Assembly (NCBI RefSeq): GCF_001875655.1
Contig: NZ_MKEQ01000001.1
Location: 1,674,001 to 1,738,000 of the forward strand
From: Enterobacter hormaechei ATCC 49162
GTDB taxonomy: Bacteria > Pseudomonadota > Gammaproteobacteria > Enterobacterales > Enterobacteriaceae
Direction of reading: 5' to 3'
Length of the DNA stretch: 64,000 nt
This document shows, in pieces, positions 21,482-30,657 of this stretch. Below the pieces are notes generated by a model. The model searched no databases, was not told where the DNA came from, and saw only the letters and a program-made list of their open reading frames with translations. The translations under genes and the position numbers were made by a program. Position 1 is the stretch's first letter. Each line of letters starts with the position of its first letter.

Positions 21482-22290
21482 CGTATTCAGTAACCCCTTA
21501 ATTCCTAAAGACCTTTAGGAAATTACTTAGGATATATGTTAAATTTTTGTGTTTTTTAACAAAACTTTCGATTTTATAACTATTCCTAATTCTTCATCTT
21601 CAACCCTGCAAAATGCTGCCTGCACGCTCGATGAGAGTGGTTTTATCCATGCGTTAAGGTTCTGGCGTTTCCGTTAACAGGATGATAATGGTGTAAAAAC
21701 AAGCGATTCACCTGTAAAAGAAAGCGATGAGAGGTGAAGAAAACAGCAGATAGTGCTGTTCTGTTGTTTGGATCGTTAATCTGGCATGAGATGTTTGAAA
21801 CGGGGGGATAACGTACGAACAAGCGGATATCTGGGAGGGCGGACGGGCGGGAAACAGGCTGTCACAGCCCTCGCATTTTTAACATTTGATTAACACACAG
21901 TAAGATCGTTTATTTTTTGTTATTACATAAAGATGAAAGTGTGTGGTAAATGCAATATCAGGACATTTTTGCTAATTTTAAAAAGTTAGCGATTCAGATC
22001 CAGAAGATAATAATCAGCAATATATGGATATTAATTTACAGGCTTTTCGGACAATACTTAAACGGTATAATAAGACGTGTTTGACACGCGAATAAGAAAA
22101 ATCATTTTGCCATAACCAGCCTTATGAGATAACTGCGCTGAGGCATTGATATCACCACTACGTAAACAAGGATGCTTTCGCTCTTCCCAGGGACATTTAC
22201 CGTACAAGGATCTGCGCAATTATCCTTCCGGCTTTTCGAGAGTTTTAACAAAACTCAGCATAACGCTTTTAACAATCTGAGGCATAAAAA
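21482..22290. other. 809-bp AT-rich non-coding region between fimY and fimZ
   Basis: No reading frame with coding character was found. The region is AT-rich and holds the half-site cluster described separately, then several T/A tracts (for example 21541-21570 and 21905-21930). The fimZ message presumably starts here, but I could not choose one promoter. Length and base composition suit a long regulatory leader. Confidence 0.6.
21503..21589. promoter_or_regulatory. Phased TCCTAA/TTAGGA half-sites
   Basis: TCCTAA at 21503-21508, TTAGGA at 21515-21520 and TTAGGA at 21527-21532 start exactly 12 bp apart, and another TCCTAA lies at 21584-21589. The first two form a perfect 9-bp dyad (TTCCTAAAG, AC, CTTTAGGAA, 21502-21521). 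RcsB-type NarL/LuxR regulators use TCCTA half-sites, so FimZ, FimY or RcsB is a candidate binder. Confidence 0.5.
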
Positions 22291-22923
22291 ATGAAACCGG
22301 CATCCGTTATCATTATGGACGAACACCCTATCGTCAGAATGTCGATAGAAGTCCTGCTACAGAAAAATAAAAACATCCAGGTTAAACTGAAGTCAGGCGA
22401 CAGCCACGAAGTACTTGACTGTATACGCAATCACCCCATTGATCTGGTCATTCTCGATATTGAAACGACGGGCACAGATGGGTTCGTATTACTGAAAAGA
22501 ATCAGGAACTTAAATAAAGACATTAAGGTTCTTTTCCTCTCTTCAAAATCTGAAGCTTTCTACGCAGGGCGCGCCATCCGCGCCGGGGCAAATGGTTTTG
22601 TCAGCAAGCGAAAGGATCTGGGGGAAATTTATAACGCGGTGGAAATGATCCTGACGGGCTATTCTTTTTTCCCCTCAGAAACATTGAGCTTTATAAACCA
22701 TCTTGGCTCCCGGACAGGTGCCGCTGTGGATATGCCATTATCGAATCGTGAGGTGACGGTTCTGCGATATCTGGCGAACGGATTATCAAATAAGGAGATT
22801 GCGGATCAATTATTACTTAGCAACAAAACAATTAGCGCCCATAAGTCTAATATCTTTTCCAAGCTGGGTGTGCAAAGTATCGTTGAATTAATTGATTACG
22901 CGAAAGCGCACGAATTACTGTAA
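22291..22923 (+). CDS. fimZ: Fimbrial response regulator FimZ
   Basis: 210 aa. The receiver domain has the acidic pocket (MDEH near residue 10), the phospho-acceptor Asp in LVILDIETTGTDGF, and Lys in FVSKRKD. The C-terminal LuxR HTH reads LSNREVTVLRYLANGLSNKE then LLLSNKTISAHKSNI. It is very close to E. coli and Salmonella FimZ. FimZ activates the fimA promoter, and it faces the fim operon convergently here. The gene uses two AGA and one AGG codons (codon 16 and two near codon 70), read by the nearby tRNA-Arg(UCU). Confidence 0.95.
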   Translation: MKPASVIIMDEHPIVRMSIEVLLQKNKNIQVKLKSGDSHEVLDCIRNHPIDLVILDIETTGTDGFVLLKRIRNLNKDIKVLFLSSKSEAFYAGRAIRAGANGFVSKRKDLGEIYNAVEMILTGYSFFPSETLSFINHLGSRTGAAVDMPLSNREVTVLRYLANGLSNKEIADQLLLSNKTISAHKSNIFSKLGVQSIVELIDYAKAHELL

Positions 22924-22929
22924 CCCTGC

Positions 22930-22965
22930 ACTCTCCCTGCAACGTATAACCGTAACAGGGAGAGT
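22930..22965. terminator. Convergent hairpin between fimZ and fimF
   Basis: ACTCTCCCTG (22930-22939), a 16-nt loop, CAGGGAGAGT (22956-22965). The 10-bp perfect stem lies in the 50-bp gap between the two convergent genes and probably ends both transcripts, though T-runs are weak. Confidence 0.6.
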
Positions 22966-22973
22966 ATATCCGA

Positions 22974-23495
22974 TTAATTATAATTAATCATGAATGTTGC
23001 ATCGGCGTCAGCCCGGCCCGGCTGTGGGTTATCCGCCGTGGCGATATAATTGGCATAAAACGACAGTTCGGCATTTCCCTGCGCATCTACCGACACCGTC
23101 TGGCTCGCCTGCTGTAAGGCGAGGCGCGTTTTATCCCGGTCGAGGATCTCCACGGCCACGTTGCTGGCTGCGCTGGCATCATTCAGCGCCAGCAGGCTGT
23201 TATCATGCCCGTCAACCTTCCCCGTAAACGTGACCGAAGCCGCCCCAGGCGGGCATCCGGTCAGCTTAAGGGTGAACGGCACAGGCTGCGTCCGGCTTCC
23301 CGTTGTGCGAAGCTGCTTCGTTGGCCAGGTGCCGAGCGTGACGGTTTTATTGCTGTCATCCCCCTCCGCCACGCAGGTAAAATCGACGATATTGCCGTAA
23401 AGCTGAATGTTAATTTCCCCAAGCGCCGTCTCTGCATACGCATGGGGGCAAAGCGCAAAGAGCGCGACGGCTAAACACCGCATCCCGTTTCGCAT
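22974..23495 (-). CDS. fimF: Fimbrial minor subunit FimF
   Basis: 173 aa. A signal peptide (MRNGMRCLAVALFALCPHAYA) precedes a pilin domain with the conserved Cys pair (FTCVAEG and LTGCPPG) and a beta-zipper C-terminus (ADATFMINYN). AAGGAG lies 6 nt before ATG 23495. As the last gene of fimAICDHF it encodes a tip or adaptor subunit connecting adhesin and shaft, exported by FimC/FimD. Confidence 0.85.
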   Translation of the reverse strand: MRNGMRCLAVALFALCPHAYAETALGEINIQLYGNIVDFTCVAEGDDSNKTVTLGTWPTKQLRTTGSRTQPVPFTLKLTGCPPGAASVTFTGKVDGHDNSLLALNDASAASNVAVEILDRDKTRLALQQASQTVSVDAQGNAELSFYANYIATADNPQPGRADADATFMINYN

Positions 23496-23504
23496 ACCTG
23501 CTCC

Positions 23505-24512
23505 TTAGTCGTAGTCGACGCGTAAATAGCCGCGCGAGGTAAAACGCCCCTCGGCAGGTTTTTTCCCGGTTACGCTGACGGGCCACGCGCGGATCCCCAC
23601 CTGCGCCTGCGCGCTGTCGTCCAGACGGAACGGAATTTTACTGGTCAGGTTGTTCGGCGTCAGCGGCACGCCATTACTGTTGGCAATCACAAAGCCCACA
23701 TCCGCGTTATCGGAAACCAGCGTACTGCCTGAAACCTTCTCCGCTTCAACGCGCATCGTCAGCATGGCGTTCGCCTCGACGTTAGTGCATTTTATGCCGA
23801 TGGTTTTGCTTTGCGCTGAGACACCCTCCGGCTTATTCCCGATGCCCGCTTTACTGAACAGGGAGGCGCCGATGTCCCCAAAATCGAACTCCACCACATT
23901 CCCGGCATTAATTTCACAGCTCTGAGGCACCTGAATGGTCCCGCTGTAGCTGATGGTATAGACCGGCGTGGTGAGGGGATCCGAGGAGGTGGTGGTGACG
24001 TAAACCCGGAACATGGTCGCCCGGGGGATCACCACCATATTGATAAAGCGTCGGGTCACTTTAAGCCGAAAGACGAGGCTGGAATCCTGTACGCCAAACG
24101 GTTTGTTTTTAGACACATTCGGGTGGCTCCCCATCTGAATGTATTTTTTGGGCGGATAAAACGTGCCAGTGGAGCTGTCGGTGATTTTCATCGCCCCGTC
24201 CAGATAGTCGTTAAGCTTCAGATACTGGTAGCCATCGCTGGTGCCGGTGACCGGGAAATCGGTCACATAGCTGCGCTTGGTGGTGTTCCCGATCGTTCCC
24301 TTAGGACAGACGGCGTTAACGCCCACCCACTGGGACTTCTCGCTGAGCGTGACCACCTGCCCCACCTGGTTATTGGAACTGTTGAATTTGTCCGTCAGGT
24401 CGTAATACACCTCCGTCGGTACGCCATTTTCATTGACGCAGACGGTGGCGAACGCCGCAGATACCGGCAAAAACGCCAGAAGGGATAACCCCAGATAATG
24501 GATTTTATTCAC
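23505..24512 (-). CDS. fimH: Type 1 fimbrial tip adhesin FimH
   Basis: 335 aa from GTG 24512, which has GGGGAT upstream and overlaps the usher stop by 8 bp. The signal peptide ([20 protein letters not shown]) is followed by a lectin domain (about residues 25-190, with Cys in ATVCVN and NAVCPKG). The C-terminal pilin domain starts near [17 protein letters not shown] and ends GYLRVDYD, the donor-strand motif. It resembles Salmonella FimH in length and two-domain layout. Sugar specificity cannot be read from sequence alone. Confidence 0.85.
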   Translation of the reverse strand: MNKIHYLGLSLLAFLPVSAAFATVCVNENGVPTEVYYDLTDKFNSSNNQVGQVVTLSEKSQWVGVNAVCPKGTIGNTTKRSYVTDFPVTGTSDGYQYLKLNDYLDGAMKITDSSTGTFYPPKKYIQMGSHPNVSKNKPFGVQDSSLVFRLKVTRRFINMVVIPRATMFRVYVTTTSSDPLTTPVYTISYSGTIQVPQSCEINAGNVVEFDFGDIGASLFSKAGIGNKPEGVSAQSKTIGIKCTNVEANAMLTMRVEAEKVSGSTLVSDNADVGFVIANSNGVPLTPNNLTSKIPFRLDDSAQAQVGIRAWPVSVTGKKPAEGRFTSRGYLRVDYD

Positions 24513-27063
24513 AGCGGATCCCCTTAAGTGTGATCGCCTGTTGCAGGCTCTGTTCTGGCAGGCTGTAAGGTGCACGACACTGGGACTGTTTCCCGTCTCC
24601 CCACTGAATCAGCAGTTCTCCGCTCAGCGGCAGCCCGCTCAGGTAAATCTGGCCGTCATCTCCCACCATGCTGGTGACGCCGCTTTTGGTCTCACGCACC
24701 ACCGCCCCAAACGGTACAGGCTGGTTATCGCGCTTCACGGTGAGCAGCGCGCGCACGCCGATGCGGGTGTCAAAACTGGCGCGCACCAGCGCACCGTTCG
24801 TCGGCACGACGCTGGAAACGTTATTTTCAATGTCGGTGTTGTTGCTCATGGTGTTGGTGTCGAGCGCCACGCGGTTGTAACGGTACACCGTGGCGTACGG
24901 CATTACCGCATAGCCACGCCAGTCTGTTTTGACGCCGGTCTGGTTTTCGACGCTGACGCCTGACGCACCCGGCGCTTTGATCAGAACGTTGGTATCGCCC
25001 AGCGGCTGACTGAATGTGATGCCGTCGGAATGCCCCACCACGCCGCCGGAGAGCTGCCAGTTGAGGTCATGCTGATCCCGGGTGTAGTTGTAGCCCACGC
25101 CCAGCGTGCCGTACGTCGCCTGCCAGTTGGCACTGGCGCTGCCGCTGGCGCCGTTGTTGCTGGTGTGGCCCTGCGTGACGCTGTAGTTCAGGTTACGATC
25201 CTGGAGCAGCGTTCCGCTGATCCCGGTCTGCCAGCTGGTATCACCGTCGCTGTTACGGCTGGCTGAGGCCGTGGCATAGGCCCGGTCGATCGCGCTGTCG
25301 CGACGGTAGCCGTGACGGGTAAACAGGCTGAACGGGACGGAGACGTTGAACGAGGCGATCCGGTCGGTTCCGTCAATGCCGACGGACTTGTTCCACGACC
25401 AGGATAAGGCGTAGCTGATCCCTTTCACCCCGCCCGCGTAGCCGAGCTGGTACCAGACGTTGGACTCGCTGGTGCCCCAGTAGCTTTGCTGGCTGCCTGA
25501 GACGTACAGCGAACCGTAATCGCCAAGAGACTGGGAGATATTGAGCTGGAATCGCCCTTTTTTATTCAGCGTCAGGTTGTGATAGCTCTGCACGTCCGGC
25601 ACGCCGTCATCATCCTGATCGTCGCCATACTGGTAGCCTTCCATTGTGCGCCAGGCCACATCGTCGAGGGTGTAGAAGCCTTTGGTCGAGTAGCGATAGC
25701 CCAGTAGCTGGAAGTTGGTGCCGAATCCGTTAAGGGATTTGGCGTACAGGAACCGCAGGGACTGCCCCTCATGGCGGCTGTCATCCGCAAGCTGACTGCG
25801 GGCATGCGTGAGATCAAGTGAGACCGCCCCCCAGTCACCGAGGTTTTTCCCCGCGCCAATGGCAATGGCGGTATACCGCGAGGCCAGCTGCGTACCGCCG
25901 TACAGCGTATAGCCGTCGGCAAGGCCCGCTATCATCGTTCCCTGAGCGAAGAATGGCGTATCCTGCTCGCTGTTGCCGCTGCGATAATCCCCCGCCACCA
26001 GATCGTATTTCCAGCGTCCTTCACGCTGGAGCAGTGGGACGGTGGAATACGGTACGGTGTAGCGCTGCTGGCTGCCGTCCTTCTCTTCCACCGTCACCTC
26101 CAGGTCACCGCTTGAGGAGGTCGGGTTAAGGTCGGTGATCGCAAAGGCCCCCGGCTGCACATAGCTCTGGTAAATCACGTATCCGTTCTGGCGGATCACC
26201 ACTTTGGCGGGGGTGCGGGCGATTCCGCGTACGGTCGGTGCGTAGCCTTGCAGGCTGTCCGGGTACATGCTGTCGGACGAATAGAGCCGCCCACCGCGAA
26301 AACCGACGCTGTCGAAGACATCGTTACCGGTGTTGCTGTCACCCAGCACCAGCTCGCTTTTCAGCGGGATAATCGTACGCTGCGCCCAGGTGCCGATATT
26401 TTGCCAGCTGCTGTGCCGCTGGCCGTTGCTATCGGTGTAACGCCACGCGCCGTTATTGCGTAATCGCCAGGCGCCATAGTTCAACCCGCTTTGCAGGTTC
26501 AGATAGTAGCTGTCGTCGTCGCTGCCCCGGTTGCCGGTAAAGCTGTAGTTCAGCAGCGCGGCGGGGATACCTTCATCCCACTGTTCAGGCGGAATATACC
26601 CCCGGGCGCTGTTTTGCATCGCCACCTGAGGCAGGCTGACGTTAAGGCGCAACGAGGCGAAGTTAAACGCCGTTTCGCTGCCGGGAATGGCCGTGGTGAG
26701 GGGAACGCAGGTATCGCCCTGCACGTTGCTCAGTTCCGGGAAGGCGGCGATATTGACGCCAAAGCGATCGAGCATCGCGCGCGTTATACACGGCGACAAA
26801 CCGCCCGCGACCGGCGGCGTGTTGTCAGCTTGCTCAAACCGCACATCCTGCGTGCCGATAAACTCATCGTTACGCCAGATATCGACGCGATAGACGCCAG
26901 GTGCCTGCTGATGGCCTTTTTCAAAACGCGACAAATCCGCCACGTTCGCCGCGTCATCGGAGAGAAACGCCGGGTTAAAGTAGCTCTCGCCCCAGCCAGC
27001 CTGTGGCCAGAGCGTTGCCATCAGTGCCAGCGCAACCGGGCAGTAACGCCATTGAGTGTTCAT
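24505..27063 (-). CDS. fimD: Outer-membrane fimbrial usher FimD
   Basis: 852 aa from ATG 27063; a GTG at 27081 is possible but poorly supported. The signal peptide ends near [10 protein letters not shown]. The N-terminal chaperone-binding domain ([20 protein letters not shown]) precedes a 24-strand beta-barrel interrupted by a plug (near [20 protein letters not shown]). The two C-terminal domains end with [20 protein letters not shown]. It assembles subunits delivered by FimC at the outer membrane. Confidence 0.95.
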   Translation of the reverse strand: MNTQWRYCPVALALMATLWPQAGWGESYFNPAFLSDDAANVADLSRFEKGHQQAPGVYRVDIWRNDEFIGTQDVRFEQADNTPPVAGGLSPCITRAMLDRFGVNIAAFPELSNVQGDTCVPLTTAIPGSETAFNFASLRLNVSLPQVAMQNSARGYIPPEQWDEGIPAALLNYSFTGNRGSDDDSYYLNLQSGLNYGAWRLRNNGAWRYTDSNGQRHSSWQNIGTWAQRTIIPLKSELVLGDSNTGNDVFDSVGFRGGRLYSSDSMYPDSLQGYAPTVRGIARTPAKVVIRQNGYVIYQSYVQPGAFAITDLNPTSSSGDLEVTVEEKDGSQQRYTVPYSTVPLLQREGRWKYDLVAGDYRSGNSEQDTPFFAQGTMIAGLADGYTLYGGTQLASRYTAIAIGAGKNLGDWGAVSLDLTHARSQLADDSRHEGQSLRFLYAKSLNGFGTNFQLLGYRYSTKGFYTLDDVAWRTMEGYQYGDDQDDDGVPDVQSYHNLTLNKKGRFQLNISQSLGDYGSLYVSGSQQSYWGTSESNVWYQLGYAGGVKGISYALSWSWNKSVGIDGTDRIASFNVSVPFSLFTRHGYRRDSAIDRAYATASASRNSDGDTSWQTGISGTLLQDRNLNYSVTQGHTSNNGASGSASANWQATYGTLGVGYNYTRDQHDLNWQLSGGVVGHSDGITFSQPLGDTNVLIKAPGASGVSVENQTGVKTDWRGYAVMPYATVYRYNRVALDTNTMSNNTDIENNVSSVVPTNGALVRASFDTRIGVRALLTVKRDNQPVPFGAVVRETKSGVTSMVGDDGQIYLSGLPLSGELLIQWGDGKQSQCRAPYSLPEQSLQQAITLKGIRCE

Positions 27064-27077
27064 CGCCCTGTCTCTGC

Positions 27078-27773
27078 TCACAGGCTGACGCTACGCGCCG
27101 GGGTAATGGCGCCATAGTCGTTCACACTCTGCCAGGAGAGCGTGCCGCTCGCTGCGGTGGGCAGCACTTGCTGCGCCGAGCTTTTGGGGGCAACCATCAG
27201 GTTATCCAGGGTCTGACCGCCAAGTTTCAGATTGACCAGCGTGACGTAATACGGCGAGGCATTGCTCACCTTAAGATGGTTGCCGACGCGCTCAAAGCGC
27301 AGCTGTGAGAGCGCCTCTTCCGGCGGCATCGCCAGACTAGCCGGGCGAACAAACAGCTTGATGCGAGACAGAATGGCCAGTTGCAGGACGTTGTTGCCGT
27401 CCTGATGTTTTTTGCTGACGGAGGGAATCGCTTTGACGTTCATGTAAAAAAGCGATTCGCGATCGGCAGGCAGCGCCGGGCCTGCGTAGATAATGCGCAG
27501 GGTGTTTTCGCTGGCTGGCTCGCTGACAAACAGCGGCGGCGTGACGGCAAAGGTTTTTTCCTTTTGCCCGTTAGCATTTTCTATCCACGCGTTAATTAAA
27601 TAGCGCTCTTGTTTATTGCTGTTGGTGATCGCCAGCGACGTTTGTTTTGCATCGGCCGGATAAATAACGCGCGTCGCGCCCAGCGCAATTCCGCCGGACG
27701 CATTCGCGGTGGCAGAAATCATCATCAAAATAAAAGATAAAAACAGTCCAGGTTTAATCAGGGTGTTCATCAC
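27078..27773 (-). CDS. fimC: Periplasmic fimbrial chaperone FimC
   Basis: 231 aa. Signal peptide [20 protein letters not shown]..., then domain 1 with the conserved RVIYP strand, the alternating hydrophobic G1 strand ([15 protein letters not shown]), and domain 2. The Arg and Lys that hold subunit C-termini are present ([10 protein letters not shown] and SRIKLF). It donates a strand to FimA, I, H and F in the periplasm. It ends where fimD begins. Confidence 0.93.
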   Translation of the reverse strand: MMNTLIKPGLFLSFILMMISATANASGGIALGATRVIYPADAKQTSLAITNSNKQERYLINAWIENANGQKEKTFAVTPPLFVSEPASENTLRIIYAGPALPADRESLFYMNVKAIPSVSKKHQDGNNVLQLAILSRIKLFVRPASLAMPPEEALSQLRFERVGNHLKVSNASPYYVTLVNLKLGGQTLDNLMVAPKSSAQQVLPTAASGTLSWQSVNDYGAITPARSVSL

Positions 27774-27804
27774 AACCGTACCTTTAATAATTAGTTCGCA
27801 GGCG

Positions 27805-28347
27805 TCAGGGATAAATCAACGTAAACCAGACATTCGACTGAATAGTGCCTGGTACAAGGTGTTCGGATATTGCCCGGTAGCGGGCGCTGAAATGAAATGC
27901 CAGCTCGCGGGTATTAATGGGCAACCAGCTCACCGCCGTCGCGTTCGGGATGATTTGGCGTTGCTGTTCGTCAAAAAGCGCCAGCCCGACACCACTGCTG
28001 ACCGCGTTTTCCCCCGGCCGCGATGTCGCCAGGAAAACCTGCGGGTCTTCTGCCGGTGTCACTCCCTGGAACTGGATCCCTACGGTGCGGGAGACGTCCA
28101 CGCTGCAATCCAGCAGGCGTACGGTGAAAGGCACATTAACCGTGGAAAAGCTGCCGACGCCGGAAAAGGCGTTTGTGCGGTATTGCCCCATATCCACGCG
28201 CATATTCTGGCTGTCCGGGGCCACGGCGCAGCCGCCGTTAACCAGCTCTCCCCTGAGGTGTACTTTGCCGCCGTCAATCACAACGGTATGTGCGTTTACC
28301 GCTGGGGCAATCGCAAGGGCACACAGCAGTATCCCAGTCCTTGTCAT
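27805..28347 (-). CDS. fimI: Fimbrial minor subunit FimI
   Basis: 180 aa from ATG 28347, supported by GGGAGCGAAGG directly upstream. It has a signal peptide ([20 protein letters not shown]), a Cys pair (GGCAVAPD and LLDCSVD), and a pilin C-terminus ([10 protein letters not shown]). It is pilin-like but divergent from FimA. In this gene order it is FimI, thought to end or anchor the shaft. Confidence 0.85.
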   Translation of the reverse strand: MTRTGILLCALAIAPAVNAHTVVIDGGKVHLRGELVNGGCAVAPDSQNMRVDMGQYRTNAFSGVGSFSTVNVPFTVRLLDCSVDVSRTVGIQFQGVTPAEDPQVFLATSRPGENAVSSGVGLALFDEQQRQIIPNATAVSWLPINTRELAFHFSARYRAISEHLVPGTIQSNVWFTLIYP

Positions 28348-28416
28348 CCTTCGCTCCCGGTATAAGCGATTAAAAGACCTCTTCCCTGAGGCCAGCCACA
28401 TCCCTGTATTCAGGCA

Positions 28417-28980
28417 TTACTCGTATTTCATTACGAATGTTGCGTCCGCGTTGGCCTGGCCTGGCGCGGTGGTTGCCGCCGTGGCTTTATAGCGCGCGGT
28501 GAAGTTCAGGGTGTTAGTCCCTTCAATCAGACTCTGCGCCGCAGAGAAGGTGGCGCCATCCGGGGTCAGCGTGGTGGATTTGCTGTCGAGGATCTCAATG
28601 CCCACGCCCTTCGCGGAGTTGTCGTTGTTACCGGAGCTTACCGCCAGCAGCGTTTTGTCGGTGGCGTCGATCTGGCCGGTAAACGCGACAGCAGCGGTTT
28701 TCGCTACCGCAGGATCGCAGTCGTTCAGTTCGATGGTGAACGGAATATTGGAGGTGGTGTCACCCACTTTGGTGAATTTCGCGGTACGGTACTGGCCGAG
28801 ATTAACCGTCTGCTCAGAAGAGTCAGTATTTACTGAACACGCGGCATTCACTAATTCACCTTTAAAATGCACCGTACCACCGTTTACAGATACAGGCGCT
28901 ACCGGATCTTCTGCGTGAGCGGCACCCGCGACCAGGGCCAGAGTTGCAATAACAGTAGAAGCAATGTTGCTGAGTTTCAT
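28417..28980 (-). CDS. fimA: Type 1 major fimbrial subunit FimA
   Basis: 187 aa from ATG 28980 ([20 protein letters not shown]), behind AAAGGA. It has a signal peptide cut near AHAEDP, a Cys pair (AACSVNTD and LNDCDPA), GQYRTAKF and the C-terminal strand [10 protein letters not shown]. As the main shaft subunit it heads the fimAICDHF operon. The operon order is that of Salmonella fim and E. coli sfm. Confidence 0.93.
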   Translation of the reverse strand: MKLSNIASTVIATLALVAGAAHAEDPVAPVSVNGGTVHFKGELVNAACSVNTDSSEQTVNLGQYRTAKFTKVGDTTSNIPFTIELNDCDPAVAKTAAVAFTGQIDATDKTLLAVSSGNNDNSAKGVGIEILDSKSTTLTPDGATFSAAQSLIEGTNTLNFTARYKATAATTAPGQANADATFVMKYE

Positions 28981-29290
28981 GTCTATTCCTTTAAAATGTA
29001 AATAACCCTTCCCGCGCATATTCGGGAATAAGAAATACGTTCAATTAAAAAATTGAAGGCTTATTTCGGAGAGGACAAAGTAGCTCAGGAATCTATTTTG
29101 TAATATGTCAAAACGCTGCCATTTTGCCAGGTCACATCCTAATCCCCTCTAAGAAATTGACCATACCCCCAGAAGGGGTTTTGCAGGCCAGCGATGAAAT
29201 CTCGTAAAGGGTGACTGACAGCGGCGCTCGCTTCTGACAAAATACAGGCAATCCCCCCTTTCTAACGTTACAGACGGAATCTTCTCTCTG
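28981..29290. promoter_or_regulatory. fimA upstream region (310 bp, shared with folD)
   Basis: This AT-rich divergent region holds the fimA leader with TTCAATT (29040-29046), four A, AATTGAA (29051-29057), a 7-bp dyad about 60 bp before fimA. I see no pair of fimS-type inverted repeats and no fimB/fimE recombinase gene nearby, so phase switching by inversion is not supported. FimZ activation is expected from the Salmonella-like regulators. folD starts at 29291. Confidence 0.55.
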
Positions 29291-30157
29291 ATGGCAGCAA
29301 AGATTATTGACGGTAAAACGATTGCGCAGCAGGTGCGCTCTGAGGTTGCGGAAAAAGTGAAGGCGCGTAAAGCCGCCGGATTTCGCGCCCCCGGGCTGGC
29401 CGTTGTGCTGGTTGGCAGCAACCCGGCTTCGCAAATTTATGTCGGCAGCAAACGCAAAGCGTGCGAAGAGGTGGGGTTCGTCTCCCGCTCTTACGATCTG
29501 CCGGAAACCACCAGCGAAGCAGAACTGCTGGAACTGATCGACACCCTGAATGCCGATAAAGAGATCGACGGCATCCTGGTTCAGCTGCCACTGCCTGCGG
29601 GCATTGACAACGTGAAGGTGCTGGAGCGCATCGCGCCGGACAAAGACGTTGACGGCTTCCACCCGTATAACGTGGGCCGCCTGTGCCAGCGCGCGCCGCG
29701 CCTGCGTCCATGCACCCCGCGCGGCATCGTGACGCTGCTGGAGCGTTATAACATCGATACCTACGGCCTCAACGCCGTGGTGATTGGCGCCTCCAACATC
29801 GTGGGCCGCCCGATGAGCATGGAGCTACTGCTGGCGGGCTGCACCACCACCGTCACCCACCGCTTCACCAAAAACCTGCGTCACCACGTCGAAAACGCCG
29901 ATCTGCTGATCGTGGCGGTCGGCAAGCCGGGCTTTATTCCGGGCGAGTGGATCAAAGAGGGCGCGATTGTCGTGGACGTGGGGATTAACCGTCTGGAAAA
30001 CGGCAAAGTGGTCGGCGACGTAGTGTATGAAGATGCCGCGGCGCGCGCGTCTTACATTACCCCGGTCCCGGGCGGCGTAGGCCCGATGACGGTAGCAACA
30101 CTGATTCAAAATACCTTGCAGGCGTGCGAGGAGTATCACGACGTAGAGGACGCGTAA
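29291..30157 (+). CDS. folD: Bifunctional methylene-THF dehydrogenase/cyclohydrolase FolD
   Basis: 288 aa, full length. Signatures: [20 protein letters not shown] with the catalytic Lys, [26 protein letters not shown], and the NADP loop [12 protein letters not shown]. The tail [18 protein letters not shown] is typical. It converts 5,10-methylene-THF to 10-formyl-THF in the cytosol and feeds purine and formyl-Met synthesis. The start codon lies 310 bp from fimA on the opposite strand. Confidence 0.97.
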   Translation: MAAKIIDGKTIAQQVRSEVAEKVKARKAAGFRAPGLAVVLVGSNPASQIYVGSKRKACEEVGFVSRSYDLPETTSEAELLELIDTLNADKEIDGILVQLPLPAGIDNVKVLERIAPDKDVDGFHPYNVGRLCQRAPRLRPCTPRGIVTLLERYNIDTYGLNAVVIGASNIVGRPMSMELLLAGCTTTVTHRFTKNLRHHVENADLLIVAVGKPGFIPGEWIKEGAIVVDVGINRLENGKVVGDVVYEDAAARASYITPVPGGVGPMTVATLIQNTLQACEEYHDVEDA

Positions 30158-30159
30158 TC

Positions 30160-30372
30160 ATGGCAACTTTTTCTTTAGGTAAACACCCGCACGTTGAGCT
30201 GTGCGATCTGCTGAAGCTGGAAGGCTGGAGCGAAAGCGGCGCGCAGGCAAAAATCGTTATCGCGGACGGGCAGGTGAAAGTAGACGGCGCGGTGGAAACC
30301 CGCAAGCGCTGCAAAATTGTCGCGGGCCAGACCGTGAGTTATGCAGGGCAGAGCGTGACCGTGACGGCCTGA
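30160..30372 (+). CDS. ybcJ: S4-domain RNA-binding protein YbcJ
   Basis: 70 aa. It begins MATFSLGKHPHVELCDLLKL and has the S4 motif GAQAKIVIADGQVKVDGAVE. The length equals E. coli YbcJ. It starts 2 bp after folD and is surely co-transcribed. E. coli YbcJ binds RNA; its target is unknown. Confidence 0.92.
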   Translation: MATFSLGKHPHVELCDLLKLEGWSESGAQAKIVIADGQVKVDGAVETRKRCKIVAGQTVSYAGQSVTVTA

Positions 30373-30374
30373 GG

Positions 30375-30462
30375 CCCCTCACCCTAACCCTCTCCCCAAA
30401 GGGGAGAGGGAACAGTCCGAACGCCGTTTGTAGGTCGGGTAAGGCGTAGCCGCCACCCGGCA
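30375..30462. repeat. C-rich inverted repeat plus single REP-like unit
   Basis: CCCCTCACCCTAACCC then CTCTCCCC AAA GGGGAGAG (up to 30410) forms a hairpin just after ybcJ. A REP-type unit follows at 30431-30462 (GTCGGGTAAGGCGTAGCCG...). The first part recurs near 60000 and 63325, the second at 33861, 39576 and 54948. Confidence 0.75.
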
Positions 30463-30584
30463 ATTTCTCTCACAATCCCCTCACATCCATCGCGGTTAAT
30501 TATCGATCAACTTCAAATAATCACTATTTCATCTCTTGAAAGGTGAGATTTCAGTTGCGCGTTTTTCAGACTTTCCCCACGATA

Positions 30585-30614
30585 AGTAGAACGTTCTACT
30601 AAAACGTTCTACTT
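30585..30614. promoter_or_regulatory. Tandem LacI-type operator upstream of PTS gene
   Basis: A perfect 16-bp palindrome AGTAGAACGTTCTACT (30585-30600) is followed 13 bp on by a second, imperfect centre sharing the right half ACGTTCTACTT (30604-30614). The central AACGTT resembles the MalI operator (GATAAAACGTTTTATC). The likely binder is the LacI-family product of 32241-33257. Confidence 0.7.
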
Positions 30615-30657
30615 ACAATAACAGCGCTAAAAAAAGCGCTACTCGGGGGAAATCAGC

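Noticed and set aside
28981..29290. Invertible fimS-like switch upstream of fimA
   Set aside because: No pair of inverted repeats flanking a promoter was seen and no fimB/fimE recombinase is present.
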